DNA from: Tillus elongatus
Lineage: Eukaryota; Arthropoda; Insecta; Coleoptera; Cleridae
Length of the DNA: 64,000 nucleotides
Reading direction: 5' to 3'
Assembly (NCBI GenBank): GCA_964006375.1
Contig: OZ023270.1
Location: 52,067,120 to 52,131,119, forward strand
The notes under the pieces: model-generated
What the model was told of the DNA's origin: nothing
The model's database searches: none
The model's input: the letters and a program-made list of their open reading frames with translations, nothing else
Part shown: in pieces, positions 48,319-61,121 of the stretch
Layout of the letters: the number at the start of each line of letters is the position of its first letter
How positions within the stretch are numbered: position 1 is the first letter of the stretch
Program-made: the position numbers and the translations under genes

Positions 48319-48458
<140 letters not shown>

Positions 48459-48581
48459 ATATAGTACCCTTCAATCCTACAGTCATTTTGTGTATTTTTC
48501 ACTTTAATTAACAATAAAAATCTTCAATGTATTTTATTACATTACCACATCTAACTTTATTCCCCCTTTCTATTATATTTT

Positions 48582-48692
48582 TTAGTGAATTTTCGTATAA
48601 AAAATTCACCAATAGGGAGATCCCGAGTTTTGAATTTTTTTTGCAAATGAGCGCGAACTAGGACCCCCAGAACCCATGTTCGGAGACAATTT

Positions 48693-48783
<91 letters not shown>

Positions 48784-49110
48784 CATACATATCTCAAAAA
48801 ATAATGGGCCGATTTTGATAAAATTTCGCGTTTAGCTTCCTTTTGTTAGGTGGCCTGGACAAGTTCATTATCCAGGAAAATTGAATCAGTTTTTCCGGGA
48901 AAATTTTGGGTTTTCTTCCGGAAATTTTTTTTACCTCCATAAATAAAAAAGCTATGGTAATCAAATTTGGTACACAAGTTTATTGACATTAAACAGAGAC
49001 TATATACTAAAATCTACATTTCTTTGTTGGGGGAAAAAAAAGGTATAAAAAATATTTGGTGCCAGATCGTTTATATGCAAATTCACTACCATAGGGCACT
49101 TGCTGTGCCC
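48582..49110 (+). mobile_element. TA-centred MITE, complete copy d
   Basis: 5' hairpin (TTAGTGAATTTTCGTA ... AAATTCACCAATAGGGAG), ATGAGCGCGAACTAGGACCC, a (TA)n core at 48697-48780, ATCTCAAAAAATAATGGGCC, GGGAAAATTTTGGGTTTTC, and a 3' end AAATTCACTACCATA followed by the hairpin GGGCACTTGCTGTGCCC. The outermost TAGTGAATTT is inverted relative to AAATTCACTA near the 3' end. No ORF. Confidence 0.8.
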
Positions 49111-49326
49111 AAAATTTTTCTATTATTATAGCGTTTTAAAAGATTTTTCTAGTTAGTTATTGTACATTATAGATAAGTAAATATAGCTCAATTTGACCTG
49201 TACAATAATGAAAAAAATTAGAAATATACTTACTATCTTAATGAAAACTAGCTATGGATTTACAACATATCATCTAGGGTAAGTTTAAACGCTCTTAACT
49301 GTCTGAAATAAAATTGTCATTTGGTA

Positions 49327-49688
49327 GGAACCTTGGTGGTTCAGGGGTAAGAACGTGTGCCTCTGAACCGAAGGGTACTGGGTTCGATCCCAGCGTTGTC
49401 CTTTCACTTTTTCAGTACAAACTGTAACATTAACATCAACCGAGGTTCTGGCATTGTACTTGAGAAAGTTGAATGCCTGCACGTTCCGGCCTTCGAAGGG
49501 GGCGTAAAGCCGTGTCCCGTGTACAAGCGATGTTGGGCACGTTAAAGATCCCTACCCTCCTTACAGAAACGCAGGGGTTCGGCAAAATTTCCAGGATGGT
49601 GAGGTGAAACTGCTCCCTGGCGTCGATGATTGGCCATAGTCGCGGAAATAGGCCGACGTTAAAGAAACAAAAAAAAACACACACACAC
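49327..49688 (+). mobile_element. SINE1 copy D, full length
   Basis: Head CCTTGGTGGTTCAGGGG with B box GGTTCGATCCC; body GGGGGCGTAAAGCCGTG, GTTGGGCACGTTAAAGATCC; distal part GCTCCCTGGCGTCGATGAT, CATAGTCGCGGAAATAGG, CCGACGTTAAAGAAAC, then an A tract and (AC)n. About 350 bp. This copy best defines the family's 3' end. Confidence 0.88.
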
Positions 49689-49879
49689 TTGTGCTGACCT
49701 ATAGTATCTGGGCTTTCTATTTTACACTCATTCTCTGGGCTTTGATCTATATTTATTTACTTTTCTTCAATTTAATGCTACTGGAGCTGTTAAGCAACTG
49801 ATAAGTACACTTTGAGAACCCAAATCACCACAACACAGCTTTCTAAAGACCTGACGATCGTGTCACTATTAGATCAGAG

Positions 49880-49990
49880 GATGAAAACATTCTGTCGGTT
49901 CCGTGTCCATCGGAGGGACAAGCCGTCCGACCCGTGTCCATGCGATGTTAAAGATCCCTACACACCTTACAGAAAGGCAGGAATGGTTAG
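49880..49990 (+). mobile_element. SINE1 body fragment (copy E)
   Basis: Contains GGAGGGACAAGCCGTCC, GTGTCCATGCGATGTTAAAG and CTTACAGAAAGGCAGG, a shortened version of the SINE1 body without head or tail. Confidence 0.65.
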
Positions 49991-50217
49991 CAATTGTCAA
50001 AATGTATTTTATGCGAATCTTCTTTTTTTTTTTCTTGATTTCATTTGAACTCTATTGCTATATAAAGTTGGCTTATGTCCCCTTTAAATTATTTTAAGAG
50101 TCAGTTTCCCATTTTGGGCTATTATGAATAATTTATATGTCATTATATCTTGATACTGACAGTGTGCTTTCTTAATTATTAAATTTCCCATAACTTCTAA
50201 ACGTCACAACGCCCGGA

Positions 50218-50648
50218 ATAGACATATTTCTAAGGTAAAATAGACAAGGCTATACTTCCAGACTGTATTTATTGATAAAGGCCCCACGCGTTTTGGCTTA
50301 TATAAGCTAACGAGCTTCGTTCTGTTTTTATAACAGAACTGAACTTTACGTCTGATTTTCAGCTTTTAACTGTCCTCCATTTCGATTGTGAGATTTTATT
50401 TGTATTGCTGTGATTTGAGGTCTTTATGCTCCTAATTCTGCCTTCACCCTTATAGTGCAAGGAAACAAATACGACAGTCGATGAAAACAGCTACTATGAT
50501 AGATTTTTATAAAGTTCAGTTCCTGTTATAAAAAACAGAACGAAGCCCCTGAAGAAGGCTTAGGTTATATGAGCCGAAACGCGTAGGGCCTTTATCAATA
50601 AATAAATACAGTCTGGAAGTATAGCCCTGTCTGTTTTACCTTAGAAGT
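50218..50648. repeat. Inverted repeat with Penelope-type ACGCGT motif arms
   Basis: The right arm (about 50500-50648) contains CTGAAGAAGGCTTAGG, GAGCCGAAACGCGTAGGGCC, TTTATCAATAAATA and CAGTCTGGAAGTATAGCC. The left arm (50218-50345) is its complement with a few changes. The right arm has CTGAAGA, a GGCT/AGCC stem and GAAA, which match the hammerhead core pattern CUGANGA-stem-GAAA. The partner strand for the remaining stems was not clear. Confidence 0.55.
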
Positions 50649-50849
50649 ATTAAATTTCCCTTCTAATTCATGGTTTATGGAATAATTTGCTAATATATAG
50701 TTGCTATTACCCCCTAGCTGTATAATATTACATGCACACATTGATTTAGTTGAATTGACCCTAGTTAGATTAGTGGGCTAATCCTGACAGATTTTGCCAT
50801 TGTTGGAATGTCTTTGCATCCGTCCATGTTTTCAAGGTGCGCTGCGCTG

Positions 50850-51720
50850 TTCATAAGGATATGCCCAGCGCAGGTTGCTCTCTGATATAGTCCGCCTCGG
50901 CAGCCCCCAGCCTAGAGCGTCGGTCACTACATTGTCATCAACGTCAAAGTGCCCCGGTATCGACACCAGAGTCACTCCATTGTTGCTGCCCAGTTTGTTA
51001 AGGATAGCCTTGCAACCCTATACCGCTTTTGACTTGCAACAGTAGAAGCCAAGTGCTTTTATAGCAGCTTGGCTATCACAAAATACTTTTATCGTTTTGT
51101 CTAATCTCCCTTGCACACACTTCGATGGCATACTTCCCGAGGCTAGATGATATCCTTGCCTCGGAGCTGCTCCCACATGCAGCAGCTCCTGCCCATAACT
51201 TGGTTTTGGAGCCGCCTGTGTACCAGCAGAGATCTGCCCTCAAAGAGACGTTTTATCTCGACCCCAGTCCTCCCTCTCTGGAAGGACGGACTTGGATGAT
51301 AGGTCTCTGCAGGTCTTTGTAGGCATCAGATTTAAGATCTTTCACAGAACTTTGTGACTTTTAATGGCATCAATTATGTCATAGAGGAGTCTAGTTCTTC
51401 CAATACTGATTGATTTCGGCATGCTGTCAGCCGTTTGTTTAAGTCTGTATGTTGCCTTCCTCTCCAACCACATGTAATGAGGTGGGATATTTAGGAGGAC
51501 TTCCAGAGCGGCTCATGGTTTGATGCTCAATGCACCCGTTATTATCAGACACGCTTTTTTCTGTAGCTGAGCCAGTTTGGCCCTTGCAATACCATGAAGT
51601 GCCGAAGGCCAACAAACTATAGCTCCATAGGCTATATATCCTTGGTCTGATAACCACTACATAGAGTCAATACATTTCCTGTGTGTTTGTTCCCAAGTTG
51701 TTCCCGCAGATACTACGGCA
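50850..51720 (-). mobile_element. Decayed RNase H LINE (I-group like)
   Basis: Read on the minus strand: CWYTGGSKTKLWAGAAACGS, SSSLGKYAIEVCARE, SILCDSQAAIKALG, GVTLVSIPGHFDVDDNVVTD. These are the RNase H blocks of the element at 35610, in the same order, with the first catalytic Asp changed to Gly in TGGSK. Upstream (51657-51439) gives the linker IYSLWSYSLLAFGTSWYCKG. Heavily broken. Confidence 0.72.
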
Positions 51721-51779
51721 TGTCCACAGGGACAACTTGGACCTGTGGATTACTTTCTCCAGCTGTATATTCTAGTCGT

Positions 51780-51997
<218 letters not shown>

Positions 51998-52028
51998 TAG
52001 TAATATTACCGCCACGATAGCTAAACAT

Positions 52029-52043
52029 TATATATGTATATGT

Positions 52044-52097
<54 letters not shown>
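52029..52097. repeat. (TA)n microsatellite, LTR element target
   Basis: TA tract that received the errantivirus-type element; the tract resumes at 59382. Confidence 0.95.
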
Positions 52098-52102
<5 letters not shown>

Positions 52103-52400
52103 AGTTAGAACGAAACCCTTTGGCCTAGTCGACCCCAAGCAGCCGTTAGACGAAAAGTGATAGTGTTTCTACACAGCACGGAGTGTGTGATCTTGCAAGA
52201 GACGTTATAATCATTATTACGGAAACATTAGACGTGTTCACTGTAATCTTCATTCGCTCCTGTAATTTATACAACACTTGTAAAATTCAGAGCATTTATA
52301 TTATTATAAGTAATTAGTTATTGAATGTAGTTTGCCTGTCTGTTTATATCTTAAATAAAACCTTTTTTAAAAGATTCCAATAAAATTGGAATACGTTATT
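52098..52400 (+). repeat. 5' LTR of the errantivirus-type element (303 bp)
   Basis: Begins AGTTAAGTTAGAACGAAACC and ends GGAATACGTTATT. Matches the 3' LTR throughout except for a 32-bp stretch absent here, at CGAAAAGTG|ATAGTG. The AGTTA start and a TA-rich 4-bp target are usual for gypsy-type errantiviruses. It is followed by GGCGCTGCGAACAGGATACC, probably the primer-binding site overlapping the LTR end. Confidence 0.93.
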
Positions 52401-52788
52401 GGCGCTGCGAACAGGATACCAGACGGCCTTAATTAACACATAAAAGTTCAATTTAAGCGTCGGATTGTTTCAACAATTTGCTGGTATACAAAGAACCTCA
52501 CTCATTCGCATCACAAGTGGTCCAGAAGTAAGAAGACTGGTACAGACAGTATGCTGAAATCCCTGTAAGTACTCCTTCCTTAATTTTTGATTGATTTACT
52601 TGTGTCCTTTTGTAATATTACTATTTAAGAAATTTTAACAGTCAGTCAAACACATATAATTTATTTCTTAGCTTGCCTAATTGAATAATCATTATTTAAA
52701 GTGATCAATTCAAAAATTATAGCTGAAAATATTTTTATAACTAATCTCATATTGGGAAAAATATTTTTTCTGTGTTTTATTTTATTTT

Positions 52789-53952
52789 ATGGTTGAAAGA
52801 GATAGATCTCCTATTAATTTTAAAATGACTCAACCAAATCAAACCAATTTACTTCACTCACAAAATAAACTTACACAGATAGTGCAAGCGTCAGTTATGG
52901 TTCCACCCTATACAGGGTGTAGGAAACATTTAAATTATTTTTTAAACCAATGCGAACTATTTATAGAAACCTATAGACAGGACGACAGTTCTCCTAATGC
53001 TTCACACATTAATTCAATGATTTTAGAATTTATAAAATCAAAAATTACAGGTGATGCTAGAGATGTCCTAATTAGTTTACCTGAACAGTCCTGGAGCTCT
53101 CTTAAAGAAAGTCTCAAGGCACAGTTTGCGGATGCTAGATCCGAAGACCTTTTGTTAAACGACTTGACTACTTGCTTCATGCAAAAAGCACATTCGTTTA
53201 TAGAGTATCATAATTTAATTAAAACTAAATTACAGTCTTTAGTAGAGCATATCAATTTACAGAATTTACCTACAGCAATTATTTTGTATAAAAAGCAATA
53301 TTTTGAGAATCTAGCACTAAATACTTTTAAAGCAGGTATCATAGAGCCATACCATAGTTATTTAAGATTTGCACATATAACTTCTTTAGAAGCAGCTTTA
53401 CTAGAATGCCATAAACACGATAATGAGCAAATGCAAGCGAATTTTTTTAATTCTTTAAGACAAAAAGCACAATCATCTAATAAATATGTTCCAAACCCTA
53501 CTAGAACCCCATATAAAAATCAAAACTTTAATAATAACCCTTTTCAAAGAAACCCTCACAATTTTACACAACCACAAAACATAATACCCCGTGTTAATCA
53601 AAGTAACCCAAATCCTAGAGCTAGTGGAAGTAATCAGAGACCAATAACCTATAACAGGCCTCAAAATATTTCACAACAAGGTCCAACCCCTATGTCGATA
53701 TCTACTAGAAACACTAGACCTCCCTCAAGACCCTCTAGAATAAATAATTATTTTCAACAAAAATCTCCTAGAGCATTAGGTCATGAAGAGCTTCATTTTC
53801 ACGAAGGCCCTCCTGAGCCCTTTGAAAACGAATCATACGAAAATTATGCCGACGATACAGATTTCGAAAATCAATTTTCAGATCAAGGAAATTTTGACAA
53901 TAATTTACAAGAAGAGGATTTTCTCAAAGAAGCCTCGGAAGAACAGAATTGA
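52789..53952 (+). CDS. gag: Gag-like protein of the errantivirus-type element
   Basis: 387 residues, intact, starting at ATG 52789 about 390 bases after the LTR. It shows the gag capsid-like pattern (FLNQCELFIETYR, ITGDARDVLISLPEQSWSSL, LKAQFADARSEDLL), followed by an Asn/Pro/Gln/Arg-rich basic region (about residues 225-320) and an acidic tail. No CCHC zinc knuckle is present, as in other errantivirus gags. It forms the particle shell. The pol frame starts in the -1 frame overlapping the gag stop, suggesting -1 frameshifting. Confidence 0.85.
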   Translation: MVERDRSPINFKMTQPNQTNLLHSQNKLTQIVQASVMVPPYTGCRKHLNYFLNQCELFIETYRQDDSSPNASHINSMILEFIKSKITGDARDVLISLPEQSWSSLKESLKAQFADARSEDLLLNDLTTCFMQKAHSFIEYHNLIKTKLQSLVEHINLQNLPTAIILYKKQYFENLALNTFKAGIIEPYHSYLRFAHITSLEAALLECHKHDNEQMQANFFNSLRQKAQSSNKYVPNPTRTPYKNQNFNNNPFQRNPHNFTQPQNIIPRVNQSNPNPRASGSNQRPITYNRPQNISQQGPTPMSISTRNTRPPSRPSRINNYFQQKSPRALGHEELHFHEGPPEPFENESYENYADDTDFENQFSDQGNFDNNLQEEDFLKEASEEQN

Positions 53953-56436
53953 TAGATATAAATTATATATCAGGTGTCCCAAAACTGCCATTTATAGTGT
54001 GTCCATCTTTAAATATGAAAATTCTCCTGGATACGGGGGCATCGAACAGTGTTATTAACCCTAATGTTGCCGAATGTTTTAGCAAAAATTATTTTACTAA
54101 TGACCCATTTATATTAAAATCTATAGCTGGTACAGTACAAGGTAATTATAGATTAGTTACCCCTATTTTAAAAGAATTTGGCATTAATAACAAAATTACA
54201 TTCTGCGTTGCCAAATGGCATAATATATTTGATGCTTTAATAGGTTCCTCATTATTTAGAGAATTAAAAGCAAAATTAGATTATGAAAACCAAGTTCTAA
54301 AAATCAATAATATCAAAATACCATTTTTTTTCGACTTGAATCCCGCGAATTTTAAACAATTTAAACAAATTTGTCGAGATACTATTAAAATTCCGGTAAA
54401 TGTAGAGAATGGCTCCGTTCTGTTACCCGAAATGAATGAGTCAACCTTTAGCACCCAAAATTCAATTGCTTTAGCGTGTAATGGTATTTGTACGGTTCCT
54501 ATAGAAAGAAAAACTCCAAATTTAATTCCAATAAATTTTTACGAGTCAATGGAAGTCGAACCAATTGTAGCTTATGACGTACAATCCCAGTTACCTAAAG
54601 AAAACAAAGATGATACTTATATCGATTTTTCTAGCCTTATAAGAACATCTCATCTTAATGATGAAGAAAAAGGAAAACTACTACATTTATGTAAAAAATA
54701 TAGACATTTTTTATAACGAAAATTCGGATTTAACGTTTACACACACTGTTAAACATCATATAAAAACACGAGATGAAACTCCCATTCATGTAAAGTCATA
54801 TAGATATCCTTTTCATCTAAAAAACGAGATTCAGTCCCAAATTCAAAAACTTTTAGATAATAAAATAATTCGCCCTTCCATCTCGCCCTATTCAGCTCCG
54901 GTGTGGATCATCCCCAAGAAAATCGATTCTAGCGCTAAACGCAAATGGAGACTTGTTATCGACTATAGAAAACTAAATGCCAATACTATAGATGACAAGT
55001 ACCCTTTACCACGCATAGAGGAAATATTGGACAATCTCGGAAAATGCACATATTTTAGCACTATTGATCTTGCTCAAGGGTTCCATCAGATAGAACTCAC
55101 ACCCGACAGTATTGAAAAAACTGCCTTTACCGTTAACAATGGGCATTATGAGTACCTTCGGATCCCGTTCGGATTGAAGAACGCGCCGAGCAGTTTTGAA
55201 CGCATGATCGATAATATTTTCCGGGAATACTTGCATAAATTTTGTTTCGTCTACATGGACGATATCGTAATTTTCTCTAAGTCCACCCAAGAACATCTTA
55301 TACACATAAAACAAGTTTTCCAAAAACTAAGGGAAGTAAATTTAAAGGTACAACTTGATAAGTGTGAATTTTTGCGTAAAGAGGTAGCTTTTCTCGGACA
55401 TGTGATATCACGGGACGGGATAAGACCGAATCCCAATAAAATTGTGGCTATTCTAAACTACCCTCTTCCGAAAAATCAAAAGCAGATAAAATCCTTCTTA
55501 GGTTTGATTGGATATTACCGAAGATTTATAAAAAATTTCGCAAAAATCGTTCATCCATTAACTAAACGCCTCAAGAAAGACACCCCTATGAACATAGATG
55601 ATCCCCTATATATCCAAGCTTTCGAGCATGCAAAAGAATTAATTTCTAACTCTCCTATTCTGGCTTACCCTGACTTTGAAAAAGAATTCTATTTAACAAC
55701 CGATGCTAGCAACACAGCAATCGGAGCGGTTTTGTCCCAAGAACAAAAGCCTATCGCCTTTTATTCCAGAGCTCTCAATAGTGCAGAGAAAAATTATTCC
55801 ACCATCGAAAAAGAGTTACTTGCTATTGTAACAGCCTGCAAACACTTTCGCCCTTATTTATTTGGCAGAAAATTCAGCATCGAAACCGATCACAAACCCC
55901 TAGTTTGGCTTTTCTATATCAAAGAACCGAACTCTAGACTAGTAAAAAGGCGTCTTAAACTAGAGGAATTCGAATATGATATTAAATACAAAAAAGGAAA
56001 GGACAACGTTGTTGCCGATACCCTTTCGCGAATTCCGACTCAAGAAATTAACGCTATTGAAGATGACTCCTTAGACCTTATGTCACTACTAAATAACGCC
56101 GAAGATTTGCAAGAACTTACCGACGAAGATTTACAAAGTCTTGGCATAGAATTACCCATTTCGAGAGATCCCGAAACAGATGCTACCGTGCACTCTTCTC
56201 AGGAACACCCTGTAAGTGTTATACCATTGACAGAAAAACCACTTAACGTTTACTCGCACCAAGTTATTTTCAAATATGGTCAAAAACACTCTATACAAAA
56301 ACAGAAGATATTTAAAACTAAGAAAAGAACGATTGTTCATATTTTACAGAAACAAAAACGTCGTGAAATAGAACGCTTTATGAAAGATTATCTTAACCCT
56401 AACGCTCTTACTGCATTTTATTTTTTGAATGAATAA
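53949..56436 (+). pseudogene. pol: Pol part 1: protease, reverse transcriptase, RNase H (frameshifted)
   Basis: Protease with ILLDTGASNSVI (D-T-G) near 54020. The frame changes near 54705 in a run of six T, so protease (53949-54716) and RT (54658-56436) are in different frames. RT has RLVIDYRKLNANT-type sequence (WRLVIDYRKLN), FSTIDLAQGFHQIEL, IPFGLKNAPSSFERMID and CFVYMDDIVIFS (YMDD). RNase H has LTTDASNTAIGAVLSQ, IEKELLAIV and VADTLSR. It ends at a TAA at 56434-56436 in frame with the integrase. Gypsy/errantivirus order PR-RT-RH-IN. The frameshift and the stop imply a non-functional copy unless they are sequencing errors. Confidence 0.88.
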
Positions 56437-56439
56437 TTA

Positions 56440-57588
56440 ATGTTAGAAACTATAAATTACGTAAGAAACAATCTAAACTCCTCGATTAAATTAGTAAGGT
56501 GTGATAAAATGCTTAAAGACATAGAAAACCATTTAGATCAACAAGCGCTTATCAGAGATTATCATAAGTCGAATCATAATGGCGTTAACGAAACGTTTAA
56601 TCACTTAAGAAACGAATATTATTGGCCCAAGATGAAAGATCACATAAACAATATTATTAATAAATGTGAAACTTGTTTAAAAGGTAAATATGAACGAAAT
56701 CCGTATAAGGTTCCTTTTCAAGGCCCTTTGGTTGCCAAAAGACCCTTTGAGGTCATACATATTGATACCTTTTCTTTTAATAATTATAAGTTCCTTACGA
56801 TTATTGATCTTTTTAGCAAATATGCGCAAGCATATTTTATAAAAGACGGAACCGGTCTTACTATAGTTAAAAAGTTAAGACACTATTTTACGCACCATAA
56901 TTGTGCTTTAAGGGAAGTTTGCGACCCCGGTAAGGAATTCGATAATAATGTACTAAAAGAATACCTAAAGACCTTTAAAATACAGCTACAAGTTACGTCC
57001 CCTCAGAATCCAAATTCAAATTCACCCATCGAGAGATTTCACTCAACACTCATCGAGAAAGTAAGATGTTTATTAATAGATAATCCTAAAGAAGATATTT
57101 TAGAACTAGTAACTACCGCACTTATAATTTATAATCAATCAATACACTCCACAACAGGCTATACACCTTTTCACCTCCTATATGGACCCTTTGATAAATT
57201 AGATCCTATAGATCCCACAGCTACAGTTTATGAGGAATATAATTCCAAAAGACTTAAAGAAATCATCCCCTTTTATGATCAGATATATAAGAAAACTAAA
57301 GAAAAATTAAGCAAAAATTTAGAAAAATTAAATGAAGCGCGAGAAAATGTACCCATTATAAATGAAGAAAAACTAGCTATAAAAACTCCTCGAGTGAAAA
57401 AACTAGATTCCCCTTACAAAATTCACAAAAATGTAAAACAAAAGGGTATTAAAATTAGTCTACCCCTTAGCAGAAAGAAACAAGCACACGTTAGTAATGT
57501 AAAACGAGTAAGAAAAAAAATTGTGTTTCAGAACGATACTAGCGCTCCTGGTACGTCCGATCCCGGCCCTTCAAATTCATCCCGCTAA
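56440..57588 (+). pseudogene. pol: Pol part 2: integrase
   Basis: In the same frame as RT-RNase H after one stop codon. It has the HHCC zinc-binding motif (DYHKSNHNGVNETFNHL ... CETCLKG) and the catalytic core D-D-E: VIHIDTFSFNNYKFLTIIDL, EVCDPGKEFDNN, and NSNSPIERFHSTLIEKV. It ends with a basic C-terminal domain. It inserts element DNA into the host genome. The 3' end overlaps the env frame by about 70 bases. Confidence 0.88.
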
Positions 57589-59046
57589 AACTAATGGATA
57601 TTTTAAAGACCCGATAGGTGTCGCTAAAATAATCAATCATTTTCATCGAATCTATTTTTATTTCAACCTTACTTTATTGGAAGAAAATTATCAAAATTGT
57701 ATCAGAAATAGAGAATTGCTTAGTAAACATTCTTACCCCTATCAACAAATAATCAATAAGCAAATAAACGATATCGAAAATGAACTTTCTAAATTAACTC
57801 ACTCTCGTAACAACAGAGGTCTAAATAACGGTCTAGGATCTGTTATCAAAACAATAACAGGTGATCTCGATCAGGACGATCTCAAAGAAATTAACAAAAA
57901 TTTAGATTTGTTATTTTCAAATCAAAATGGACTTATGTCACAAGTTTCCGACTTGGTATCTTTTGCTTCTCTAATAACTGATAGATTTGAACATGAACAA
58001 GACGTGATCAATAAAAACCTTGATCTCATTAAACAATCTTTTAAAGAGCTTAAGGAGTTTCAACATCAGATAGGTTTATACAGCTTCCAAAAATCTCTAA
58101 ACGATAATCTTTTAGAGCACATAAAAATCCTTCAGAGAACAATTAGTCTTGCTTTTAATGGCCTTACTAATATAGAGATTTTCACTTCTCGCGATTTAAC
58201 CCACATAAGTGACCATTTAAAACTAATCTATAGCAATGCTGAACTGATAAGCTTTGACCGCAATCACATATTTAAAATTTTAGAATTTACTCAACTTAAT
58301 TTAATTGCATTTAGGGACACTATTGTATGTCAATTAAAAATCCCGATTTTACATCCGACCTCTGGCTCCTATTACCACATTATACCTGTCCCTTACCAAA
58401 ATACCCTTGTTGTACCTCCGAGCTCTTATTACTTAGAGACTCCCGATAAGAACTTGTGGACCAAAGAACACTGCCCTAGAATTAAAGGAGCTATAATATG
58501 CAAAGATGAATTCTTCGAAGAAGACTGTTTCCTGAACCAGCTCAAGAACTGCACCCTTGCCAAAGTAATCAACCAATTTTCATACTCAGTGCAGCTCTAC
58601 AATGGCAACGTCCTGGCAATAACCAATCAACCTCAAGAGTTCACAGAACAGTGCCCACAAAGTTTGAAAAGACATCGTTTATAAGAAACCAGCGTGCTAA
58701 CTGCCGTAGCCGAATGCAGAATAATAATCAATGGAAATACCTATGAAGACACCCATCAAAATATAACCTGGGAACAAGAAACATTGATTCCCCTCGATAA
58801 ATCAATAGCGACGATCCAATATAGACCAATACATCTCAAGGATAACGTCAAGCTAAAACAACATCTTCATAAGATTCACTCTACCCGTATACACCCACTG
58901 ATACACAGCACCCATATAGGAATAACCATCTTTATTATTTTGTTTCTTGTGATAATAGCAATAATAGGTTACAGAAGAAGAAGCAGTTTACCAAAAATCA
59001 AGCATAATCGAAAGAACGAGGGCGTTCTTGTATCTGATGATGGAGG

Positions 59047-59512
<466 letters not shown>

Positions 59513-59566
59513 GGTGTTTGTGTACGTTTGCGTGTGTGTAAAAAAATACTTCTATTTTTCACCTAC

Positions 59567-59974
59567 CTTTAGCAACTGGCTGATCTCCTTTAAATTCAAT
59601 TTCAACACCTGACCTCTGATTAGTCACTACAGTCTTTTGGTAAATACCGTTACTAGCTTCTTCCAACACGGTGAACATGTTAGCTACTCTTGCAGTGTGC
59701 CCAGCCAGCTCTACTATATCCTTGTAACTAGACATTAATCTTTCCACTGCATTGGATCCAGTAATAAGCAGATTTTTCGCTGTAGTAAAGTAATGTGTCC
59801 TCTCTGAAACTGAGTCATCAGGGTCACTATTGTCTTTCTCCTCTTTAGCCGTAGAGGGCAAGGCTGCCGATACATCTGTTGGAGCTAATGCGAAGATAAA
59901 TGATTTGTTTGGTTTCTTTGATAGTATTTGTGGAGATGTCGCAAGCAGAATTGGAAGTGATACTACGATCATAC
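59567..59974 (-). CDS. Abcd1: ABCD1/2-like transporter, end of membrane domain exon
   Basis: 408 bases, phase 1 at both ends. Acceptor ATTTTTAG, donor GTAGGT. Reads [14 protein letters not shown] (end of a membrane helix), an acidic loop ([20 protein letters not shown]) and [18 protein letters not shown], followed by [15 protein letters not shown]. This matches ABCD1/2 between the last transmembrane helix and the nucleotide-binding domain. Intact. Earlier exons, including the peroxisome-targeting and most membrane helices, must lie to the right of the window or were not recognised. Confidence 0.93.
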
Positions 59975-60018
59975 CTAAAAATACAGCAAATATAAAAAAC
60001 TGTTATTTTTTGTCTTTC

Positions 60019-60022
<4 letters not shown>

Positions 60023-60090
<68 letters not shown>
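60023..60090. repeat. (TA)n microsatellite
   Basis: About 68 bases of TA in the intron upstream of the ABCD exon. Confidence 0.96.
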
Positions 60091-60096
<6 letters not shown>

Positions 60097-60153
60097 GACA
60101 ATTCTCTTAAACTAATGTGTTTGACAACAAAACACTTACATCTTACAAATATA

Positions 60154-60411
60154 TTAATTAGGGTCAGTTAGTAACGTAGATGGGAATACAGAAGGTGTTT
60201 TAAAAATGTCTGTCAAAATTTCTAGGACGTATAGTACACCAAAAAACACCTTGTATATATAAAAATAAAGGTAGAAGAGTGATTCACCAACAGCTGGAAG
60301 AGTGTTGTAAGGCAAATACGACACACAGAAGGTACAATGCCTAAGAACACCAAGCAGCATGCACTGAAAAGGTTGTCTACCCACATCGATTAGGAAAGTG
60401 AGATTCCCTAA
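60154..60411 (-). other. Exon-like hydrophobic open stretch, unrecognised
   Basis: After an acceptor-like TTTTTTTAG at about 60412 a frame reads LTFLIDVGRQPFQCMLLGVL, CTFCVSYLPYNTLPAVGES and YVLEILTDIFKTPSVFP to a stop at 60154. It is rich in aromatic and hydrophobic residues as in a membrane protein. It does not match the ABCD region expected here, and no convincing donor was found. It may be an exon of another gene or a fragment of a retroposed copy. Confidence 0.3.
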
Positions 60412-60429
60412 AAAAATACATAATATGTA

Positions 60430-61121
<692 letters not shown>

